Shown here piece after piece: positions 34,403-40,195 of a stretch of DNA of 40,195 nucleotides. Numbering within the stretch: the stretch's first letter is position 1; each line of letters opens with the position of its first letter. The DNA is taken from positions 1 through 40,195 of the forward strand of contig CAIYTF010000157.1 of assembly GCA_903929035.1 (NCBI GenBank), read 5' to 3'. Origin of the DNA: an uncultured Ignavibacteriales bacterium (GTDB lineage Bacteria; Bacteroidota; Ignavibacteria; Ignavibacteriales; Ignavibacteriaceae). Position numbers and translations under genes: made by a program. Under the pieces are notes generated by a model. It saw only the letters and a list, made by a program, of their open reading frames with translations, had not been told where the DNA came from and did no database searches.

Positions 34403-35854
34403 TTACCTTTTAGATGACGCGTGGCGAATTGAGGTATAAGAAACAAATGAGAAACCCAAGAAAAACAAAAACTGAAACGGCAGAGATGATATTTCCATAA
34501 GATATATAGAAGAGCAAATTCCAATGAAACAATATACTGCCATAATTACTTCAATTACAACAGTAACATCCAATTTTTTTGGACGATATTTTTTGCCTTC
34601 CCACGAATCAGTATCCGCGACTACCTGAAATTTCGGAGTACGGACAAACTCACTTTTCCAAGAGAGTAAACCTTCAATAACAGCACGAGAATTATTAACC
34701 GCGAAACCCATTGAACCTGCCATAAACAACGGAAACAAAAGGATTTTCTTTCGCCAATCTTCGCGAATATCTTTTTGAGAATAAAGATAAAATAAGAATG
34801 AACCAATAAAAGCAAGCACGAAAACTGACATAAGCCCAAAATAAAGTTCGTGAGAACCGCTGTTCTTTACAAAAATCAATGGCACATTAAAAATAGCAGC
34901 TATCAGCGTGAACGGGAATACCATATTCGCGCAAAGGTGAAATGATGAAAGCAGCTTAACTTTCAGGGGCAAATCGGATTTCCATACCATCGGCATAATT
35001 TTCTTCGCGGTTTCAACGGCTCCTTTAGTCCATCGGAATTGTTGAGCTTTCAAAGCATTCATTTCAGCAGGAAGCTCTGCGGGAGATGTAATATCGCGAA
35101 GAAAAATAAATTTCCAGCCTTTTAATTGCGCGCGGTAACTTAAATCCAGATCTTCGGTAAGTGTGTCCGCGTGCCAATTGCCGGCATCAAAAATACATTG
35201 CTTTCTCCAAACACCGCCTGTCCCGTTAAAATTGATAAAGAAACCTGCTTTATTCCGAACATTTTGCTCGATAACAAAGTGTCCGTCAAGTGACAGAGCT
35301 TGTGTTTTTGTTAATATGGAATACTCGCTGTTTAGATGCTCCCAGCGCGTCTGCACCATCCCGATTTTCTCATCATTAAAGTACGGCATAGTCTGCAGTA
35401 AAAAATCTTTCCGCGGCATAAAATCAGCGTCAAAAATGGCAACAAACTCTCCCTTTGCTGTCTTCAGTCCTTCTTTTAACGCGCCGGCTTTATAACCCTC
35501 GCGGCTGCTTCTGCGAATATGCTGAATGTCATAGCCAAGTGCTTTTTTACCGGCAACAGCTTTTGCAACAATATCAATAGTTTCATCGGTAGAATCATCC
35601 AGAACCTGAATATCGAGTTTTTCTTTCGGAAAGTCAATCTGACATACATAGTCAATCAACCGCTCGACAACATATTGCTCGTTAAATAACGGGAGCTGAA
35701 TCGTGACTTTAGCATCCGGAAGCTTTTTGTCGATTGGCAGAGGATTTACATCGCGGAATTTCCTGTAATAATAAACCATAATAAGAGTATGACTGCCAAA
35801 CAGAAAAAGAATTGAGAGTGATAAAAAATATGTTACAAGAACAAAATTGTCCAT
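34403..35854 (-). CDS. Membrane glycosyltransferase family 2 (cellulose synthase-like)
   Basis: 483 residues. One N-terminal helix (about 5-27), a cytoplasmic GT2 domain with VLDDSTDET, FDADF, LTEDLDLSYRAQLKGW and QQFRWTKG (the D, DxD, ED and QxxRW set of processive enzymes), then about four C-terminal helices from residue 305. It is close to CsbB/beta-mannan-synthase-like (CESA_CaSu_A2-type) enzymes that make a polysaccharide or glycolipid at the cytoplasmic membrane. Product unknown. Downstream TPR and GT9 genes fit envelope polysaccharide work. Confidence 0.92.
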   Translation of the reverse strand: MDNFVLVTYFLSLSILFLFGSHTLIMVYYYRKFRDVNPLPIDKKLPDAKVTIQLPLFNEQYVVERLIDYVCQIDFPKEKLDIQVLDDSTDETIDIVAKAVAGKKALGYDIQHIRRSSREGYKAGALKEGLKTAKGEFVAIFDADFMPRKDFLLQTMPYFNDEKIGMVQTRWEHLNSEYSILTKTQALSLDGHFVIEQNVRNKAGFFINFNGTGGVWRKQCIFDAGNWHADTLTEDLDLSYRAQLKGWKFIFLRDITSPAELPAEMNALKAQQFRWTKGAVETAKKIMPMVWKSDLPLKVKLLSSFHLCANMVFPFTLIAAIFNVPLIFVKNSGSHELYFGLMSVFVLAFIGSFLFYLYSQKDIREDWRKKILLFPLFMAGSMGFAVNNSRAVIEGLLSWKSEFVRTPKFQVVADTDSWEGKKYRPKKLDVTVVIEVIMAVYCFIGICSSIYLMEISSLPFQFLFFLGFSFVSYTSIRHASSKR

Positions 35855-35879
35855 TAAAAATACCTATCTTTATAAGATA

Positions 35880-36398
35880 CTACCAGCCGGATATTGTATC
35901 AAGCAGGATATCTTCTATTATTTTTTCAAGTGCTGTAACTATTGCCAAGTCTCTCCCGGATTTTCCGGAACTGCTTGAATAATCACCTGTGTTACTAAAT
36001 TGTTTTTCATAAACAATTTTCTTTTTTACAATATCTCGATAAATGACATTGATGGAAATTGTTACCCTCCTTCCGCTCACGGTCTCGCCGGATGTAATAA
36101 TCGAGGGAGCATCGCTGATAGAAGTAATTGTGCTTTCCAGCAAAGCATCTGCAGTATTTCTTTCACTTAGCTTAAGACTATTATCATCAATAAATTTTTG
36201 TGTCAATTTTTGAGTGAAAGTTTCTCTCAATCCCGGCTCGCCGACACCGCTTTTATCATCAGAGTATGGAATCGCTATCGTGTGCAGGTGAGGAGGCACG
36301 GACGATCCGTTGAAAGAATACGGGCATCCGCCGCATCCCGCAAAAATAATAATAAAAAGCGATATAACCAAGATTATCAATAAGTTGGTGCTTCTCAT
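35880..36398 (-). CDS. lptE: LptE-family LPS assembly lipoprotein
   Basis: 172 residues. Lipoprotein signal with IIFAGC (C22), then a GGCPYSFNGSSVPPHLHTIA start and IPYSDDKSGVG, the pattern of Bacteroidota LptE-like proteins. LptE plugs LptD in the outer membrane. Sequence conservation is weak; the call rests on this start pattern and the gene order with a sigma-54 activator and miaB, which I recall as conserved in the phylum. Overlaps the activator gene by 4 bases. Confidence 0.82.
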   Translation of the reverse strand: MRSTNLLIILVISLFIIIFAGCGGCPYSFNGSSVPPHLHTIAIPYSDDKSGVGEPGLRETFTQKLTQKFIDDNSLKLSERNTADALLESTITSISDAPSIITSGETVSGRRVTISINVIYRDIVKKKIVYEKQFSNTGDYSSSSGKSGRDLAIVTALEKIIEDILLDTISGW

Positions 36399-37492
36399 AA
36401 CGGTATATCATATTCCTTAATTTTACGGTACAATGTTCGTTCACTTAAACCAAGCAGTCTTGCAACCGAGCGTTTATTCCCGTTTGTACGCTCCAGAGCA
36501 TTAATTATAGCTTCCTTTTCAAGCTCGTCAATCCGCTTGATTTCCTGCACGCGGATACTCTCCTTTACGGGATGATTATTTTCAACTAAATCTTTCAAGT
36601 CCAATATATCTTTTTTTATTTCAAATAACGCGCGTAACATCATTTCTCTGTCTAATTCTTCCGGAGTTTTTCGCGTGGGAACCAAGGAATATTTTGACGC
36701 GGAAGAATAGCCGTTGGGGTGAATTATAGGATTTAGGTCCGCGGCTCCAATGATTGATGTTCTTGAAAGCGTGGCAGCTGTTTCAATAACGCTTTTTAAT
36801 TCGCGAACATTTCCGGGCCAATCGTGATCAAGTAAAATACCGTGTGCTTCAGGTGTCAGCTGAAATTTTGCATAATTATTTTTCAAAGCAGCCTGCTCAA
36901 GAAAGAAATCTGCTAATTCGCCAATATCTTCCCGCCTGTCGCGCAGCGGGGGCAAAAACAGCGTTACAGCTTTTAATCGAAAGAACAAATCCTGTCGAAA
37001 CCGCTTATTAATAACTTCTTCCTGCAAACTTTTATTTGTCGCCGCTATATACCGGACATCCACCTTCGTAACTGTTTCAGCACCAACGGGCATAAACTCT
37101 TTTAACTCTATTGCCCTTAGAAATTTAACCTGAGTTGTTATTGGCATCTCGCCAATTTCATCAAGAAATAATGTGCCGCCGTCTGCCAGTTCAAAGTAGC
37201 CTTTTCTGTTATCTGACGCACCCGTAAACGACCCGCGTTTATGTCCAAAAAGTTCACTTTCAAGCAGCCCTTCAGGTATAGCACCGCAATTTACACTAAT
37301 GAGCCGCTGTTTAGACCTTCGGCTCGCGCCGTGAATAGCATTCGCGAATACTTCTTTACCTGTTCCCGTTTCGCCGTAAATCAAAACAGATGTTTCTGAT
37401 GGCGCGATATGCATAATGGTTTCAACAAGGTCATTTATTTCCCTGCAGTTGCCTATTATTGAATGAAGTTTTTTAAATTCATCTATTTTCAT
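36395..37492 (-). CDS. Sigma-54-dependent activator without receiver domain
   Basis: 365 residues from ATG 37492 (a TTG one codon earlier is not needed). AAA+ domain from residue 10 with Walker A GETGTGKE, contact loop GSFTGA (again Ser for Ala) and Walker B GTLFLDEIGEM; Fis-type HTH at the C-terminus (NKRSVARLLGLSERTLYRKI). No receiver, GAF or PAS domain, so it may be constitutively active or controlled by a partner protein. With the response regulator at 4.7-6.1 kb it is one of two enhancer-binding proteins that could serve the fliL promoter. Confidence 0.94.
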   Translation of the reverse strand: MKIDEFKKLHSIIGNCREINDLVETIMHIAPSETSVLIYGETGTGKEVFANAIHGASRRSKQRLISVNCGAIPEGLLESELFGHKRGSFTGASDNRKGYFELADGGTLFLDEIGEMPITTQVKFLRAIELKEFMPVGAETVTKVDVRYIAATNKSLQEEVINKRFRQDLFFRLKAVTLFLPPLRDRREDIGELADFFLEQAALKNNYAKFQLTPEAHGILLDHDWPGNVRELKSVIETAATLSRTSIIGAADLNPIIHPNGYSSASKYSLVPTRKTPEELDREMMLRALFEIKKDILDLKDLVENNHPVKESIRVQEIKRIDELEKEAIINALERTNGNKRSVARLLGLSERTLYRKIKEYDIPL

Positions 37493-37529
37493 CAAGTATT
37501 GCTATATACGCGCGATGAGCGGATTTTGA

Positions 37530-38234
37530 TTATTTTTTTATAACCCGTGATTGAAGCGCGAGTTTCTTATTTATTTTTATAGAATATTCTTGTGCATCAG
37601 CTTCAGTTTGGAATGAACCAACGGAAACAATATAAAATACTGTTCCGCCGACATTTTTTTCGCTGATTCCGGTATTTTTGTTGTTTAGTTTTTTTACTGT
37701 TTGTTCAGCATTTTCTCTTTTTGAAAACGCGCCAGCCTGAACAAGATACAAATCTTTTGAATCGGTTTTCTTTTCTTTCAAATCAAACGGGTAATCATTT
37801 TGTTCCTCCTGCCCGGGAATGCTGCTTTTCTCTTTTGAAGAAATTCGTGCTGAAGTATTACCTGTCATTCCGGTATATTTTGATTTACTGAATTTATTCT
37901 GCAATGAATCTTTGCATTCATTTGCTTGGTTATATAATCCGAGAGCATAGTAATATTGATACAACCTGAACCACGCGGCATCTAAATATTTACCTTTGCC
38001 GGACTGCTTGACAACTTCCTTTAATATTTTAACGGATTCATCACCATCTGTTATTATTATCGCTTGCAGGTATTGCCAATCCGCATCGCGGGGTTTTTTC
38101 TTCAATTCCGCGGAAACAATATTTTTTACGGAATCTTGTTTCCCTTCATCAATTGCTTTTAGTAATTCATCCTGCTGACTTTGCGCGAGAACGAGAAAAG
38201 ACATAAATAAAATCGAAATAAGTATCTGCTTCAT
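37530..38234 (-). CDS. Secreted SPOR-domain protein with TPR-like N-terminal part
   Basis: 234 residues: signal peptide MKQILISILFMSFLVLAQSQ, TPR-like helices to about 125, a linker and a C-terminal SPOR domain (about 155-234; DLYLVQAGAFSKRENAEQTV, then FYIVSVGSFQTEADAQEYS). SPOR domains bind denuded peptidoglycan glycan strands, often at the septum. It starts the run after miaB and lies 37 bases before the sigma-54 activator. Confidence 0.9.
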   Translation of the reverse strand: MKQILISILFMSFLVLAQSQQDELLKAIDEGKQDSVKNIVSAELKKKPRDADWQYLQAIIITDGDESVKILKEVVKQSGKGKYLDAAWFRLYQYYYALGLYNQANECKDSLQNKFSKSKYTGMTGNTSARISSKEKSSIPGQEEQNDYPFDLKEKKTDSKDLYLVQAGAFSKRENAEQTVKKLNNKNTGISEKNVGGTVFYIVSVGSFQTEADAQEYSIKINKKLALQSRVIKK

Positions 38235-38242
38235 ATTTAAGC

Positions 38243-38339
38243 TAAGTCCTTGTAAAGAAATAACCTTTACATCTTTTAGAGCTAACCATCGCGGTCTTCG
38301 CGTGAGAAATTGTTAATGTTATTTCTTAACAAGCCCTAA
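38243..38339. repeat. Dispersed palindromic repeat family, copy 4, fused to the end of miaB
   Basis: The left arm (taagtccttgtaaagaaata, 38243-38262) is inversely related to the right arm at about 38318-38339 (gttatttcttaacaagccct), around the core cggtcttcgcgtgagaaat. The right arm overlaps the miaB coding sequence: the complement of 38319-38339 spells its last codons and TAA. The other end lies 9 bases before the SPOR gene start, so the element fills the whole gap. Confidence 0.75.
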
Positions 38340-39680
38340 AGCGGCAGAGGTTACATTTCGCTTTGTCACCGTTTGAACAAAGTCGCCAAATAATGTTGCT
38401 GCTGATGCGCGATTAATGATAACGGATGCATAATCTCCTTCAGCAGCGTTTTCATTCTTCGGGAAAATCACCATTTTATTGGAGTCCGTCCGCCCTGAAA
38501 AAAACTCGGCGGATTTTTTACTTCGTCCCTCGACAAGAATTATTTCTGTTTTTCCAACCAATTCTTGGTTGCGTTCATAAGATATTTGATGCTGAATATC
38601 TATTATTTCCTGTAATCGCTTACCTTTTACATCTTCAGGCACATCGTCAGGCATTTTGAATGCTTTGGTGCCTTCCCGCGCGGAGTATTTAAACATATAA
38701 GCACCGTCAAATTGCACCTTTTGCAGAACATTTATTGTCGCGAGATGATCCTCCCAAGTTTCAGTAGGAAATCCTGAAATAATATCTGTCGAGAAACTAA
38801 CATTAGGCATTATGGAACGCGCCTCATCGAGTATAGATAAGTATTTTTCAATCGTGTAAGTCCTGTTCATAAGCTCCAAAATTCGATTTGAACCGGATTG
38901 GAAAGGCAGGTGAATATACTTGCAGATATTATCATATTCTGCAATTGTTTCCAATAACTCGCGGGATAAATCTTGAGGATGAGAAGTTGAAAACCGAATC
39001 CTCATCATAGGGTCAACCAACGCGCTCGCGCGCGTCAAGTCCGCGAAATTATAATTAGCATCCTGATAAGAGTTTACATTCTGTCCAAGCAGTGTTATTT
39101 CGCGAAAGCCGCGGTCGGATAGAAGTTTGATTTCATCAATTATAGAAGAAAGAGACCTGCTGCGCTCTCTGCCGCGGGTGAACGGGACAACACAAAATGA
39201 GCAAAACTTGTCGCATCCCCTCATAACCGAAATCCACGCTTGCAAACCATCCTCGCGGTACGGAATAATATCATCATAAGTTTCAGTCTTTGATAATCGG
39301 ACTCCTATACCTTTCGCGCCTGAAAAAGCCGTATCAATATATTCGGGCAAACGGCGGTATTCATCAGGACCAACAACCAAATCCACTACTTTCTTGTCTT
39401 CCACCAAATCAGCGCGTAACCGTTCCGCCATACAGCCCAATATCCCGAGAACTAAGTTAGGTTTGGCATTTTTTAAAGTTTTCAAGTTACCCAGTCTCCC
39501 GTAGATTCTCTGTTCGGCATTCTCCCTGATACTGCAGGTATTCAGCAGCACCACATCAGCCTGTTCGGCAGTTTCCGCGACCTCATAACCTTGATTTTTC
39601 AATATGCCGAGGATAACTTCCGTATCGGCAGTATTCATCTGACAGCCATACGTTTCAATAAATACGTAGTTTTTTTTCAT
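38319..39680 (-). CDS. miaB: tRNA-2-methylthio-N6-dimethylallyladenosine synthase MiaB
   Basis: 453 residues, normal length. UPF0004 domain with the three cluster cysteines C13 (ETYGCQMN), C49 (NTCSIREN) and C83 (LGCMAERL); radical-SAM motif CDKFCSFC with C156, C160 and C163; C-terminal TRAM domain (about 375-440). It adds a methylthio group to i6A37 of tRNA using two [4Fe-4S] clusters. NTCS with MRGCDKFC favours MiaB over MtaB or RimO. The last residues (LGLVKK) come from the palindromic repeat arm and lie outside the TRAM fold, so activity should be unaffected. Confidence 0.97.
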   Translation of the reverse strand: MKKNYVFIETYGCQMNTADTEVILGILKNQGYEVAETAEQADVVLLNTCSIRENAEQRIYGRLGNLKTLKNAKPNLVLGILGCMAERLRADLVEDKKVVDLVVGPDEYRRLPEYIDTAFSGAKGIGVRLSKTETYDDIIPYREDGLQAWISVMRGCDKFCSFCVVPFTRGRERSRSLSSIIDEIKLLSDRGFREITLLGQNVNSYQDANYNFADLTRASALVDPMMRIRFSTSHPQDLSRELLETIAEYDNICKYIHLPFQSGSNRILELMNRTYTIEKYLSILDEARSIMPNVSFSTDIISGFPTETWEDHLATINVLQKVQFDGAYMFKYSAREGTKAFKMPDDVPEDVKGKRLQEIIDIQHQISYERNQELVGKTEIILVEGRSKKSAEFFSGRTDSNKMVIFPKNENAAEGDYASVIINRASAATLFGDFVQTVTKRNVTSAALGLVKK

Positions 39681-39724
39681 TGACCTTAATTTATAAATTT
39701 AACATAGTCAATATACGTGTAATT

Positions 39725-39916
39725 TCACTCTTTTTGAACACCTGCTTTATTAAACATTAACGCCTCAATCGGGCAGCTCCAAACGCACTTTGAACAGTTA
39801 GTACACTTTTCATCAATAATATAAATAGCGGCTTCTTTTAATTCGATTGCATCTTCGGGGCACACGCCCACGCAGCATCCGCAAAAGTCGCATTTATCGG
39901 GAATGATGTCAATCAT
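39725..39916 (-). CDS. Small ferredoxin with two [4Fe-4S] clusters
   Basis: 63 residues from ATG 39916, which has AGG 7 bases upstream; in-frame ATGs at 39937, 39949 and 39964 lack this. Two CxxCxxCxxxCP motifs: CDFCGCCVGVCP and CTNCSKCVWSCP. It is an electron carrier. It sits 44 bases before miaB, which needs reduced electrons for its clusters, so a supply role is plausible but not shown. Confidence 0.88.
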   Translation of the reverse strand: MIDIIPDKCDFCGCCVGVCPEDAIELKEAAIYIIDEKCTNCSKCVWSCPIEALMFNKAGVQKE

Positions 39917-39995
39917 CAATTTACCTGTTTTTGTCATTATGGATTTCATTTCTTTATGTAACACGGTTCGTTTCGGATCCGCTCAACCACCGGCA

Positions 39996-40135
39996 AAAAT
40001 TATCTTGAACTTTGATTCGTGTGATTTATATGATGAATATGATAAAAACAACAACACATCACAAAATTCTCTACATTCTGAAGCTAAAATCACAGTAATC
40101 ATACAAATCACAAAAATCAAAGTTCAGACAATTTT
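39996..40135. repeat. Palindromic element with roughly 47-base arms
   Basis: The arms at about 39996-40043 and 40089-40135 are inverted copies with few mismatches: both read tgaactttgatt, two variable bases, tgtgattt, then tatgat-like units. The interior is about 45 bases. The base composition and unit (tgtgatttatatgat) are unlike the other repeat family. The last 55 bases of the window (cacgcgagcgtg, then aagggc-rich units) belong to yet another repeat-like stretch. No gene is seen from 39965 to the end. Confidence 0.7.
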
Positions 40136-40195
40136 AAAATCACGCGAGCGTGTTTCTAAGGGCAAAAGGGCTAAAGCGCAAAGGGCTTATAAGTC

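Noticed and set aside
1-40195. CRISPR arrays, tRNA, rRNA, riboswitches
   Set aside because: No regularly spaced repeats, cloverleaf sequences or aptamer landmarks were found on reading both strands; a covariance-model scan could still find a small RNA.

Overview
The window looks like a chromosome segment of a motile, Gram-negative member of the Bacteroidota/Chlorobi/Ignavibacteria group, with Ignavibacteria the best guess. Two secreted proteins end in the Asn-Tyr-Pro-Asn-Pro-Phe-Asn-Pro type IX secretion tail typical of that group. There is a complete fliLMNOPQR block, a perfectly spaced sigma-54 promoter in front of it, two sigma-54 activators, LPS-type enzymes (two GT9 heptosyltransferase-like proteins, LptE) and AT-rich DNA. 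This assignment is inference from gene content; no rRNA or marker phylogeny is available. No rRNA, tRNA or CRISPR array was seen.

Layout. 1-370: left edge with a possible transposase start and a headless ORF. 366-2843: secreted M4 (thermolysin-like) metallopeptidase. 2976-6722 (minus): a BaiN/HI0933-type flavoprotein, then a tight cluster of a secreted hypothetical protein, an NtrC-type response regulator and a HIT protein. 6789-7403: gene graveyard with an ISKra4-type transposase remnant and a small gene with an in-frame stop. 7415-11038: very large secreted beta-helix protein with a type IX tail. 11126-13043 (minus): two lipoproteins plus a glutathionylspermidine-synthase-like ATP-grasp enzyme, a ygiBC-like arrangement. 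13243-15323: a DNA methyltransferase and probable Bpu10I-like restriction endonuclease, overlapping by ATGA. 15374-22211 (minus): a GT9 enzyme, a small protein and two large PAS sensor histidine kinases, one carrying an NMT1/THI5-like periplasmic sensor. 22637-26730 (minus): fliR, Q, P, O, N, M, L. 27114-30233 (minus): a coupled pair (SWIM-zinc-finger-like protein and single-pass membrane protein) and an AAA-ATPase-like/PD-(D/E)XK protein. 30334-39916 (minus): a long run of closely spaced genes for ferredoxin, MiaB, SPOR protein, sigma-54 activator, LptE, GT2, TPR protein, alkyladenine DNA glycosylase, GT9, DUF3108 protein and CPBP protease, which reads as an envelope-biogenesis operon with two nucleic-acid enzymes in it.

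The most unusual signal is non-coding. A family of roughly 50-100 base palindromic repeats (four copies, near 11.1, 22.5, 27.0 and 38.3 kb) and three other long inverted repeats (2.9, 4.3 and 40.0 kb) sit mostly in gene ends. In several cases a repeat arm abuts or encodes the last codons and stop codon of a gene (miaB, the flavoprotein, the ATP-grasp gene, the HIT gene). I did not find a clearly new multi-gene system. The best candidates for a second look are this repeat behaviour, the SWIM-like/membrane-protein pair, and a perfect 27-base palindrome lying in frame inside the methyltransferase gene.
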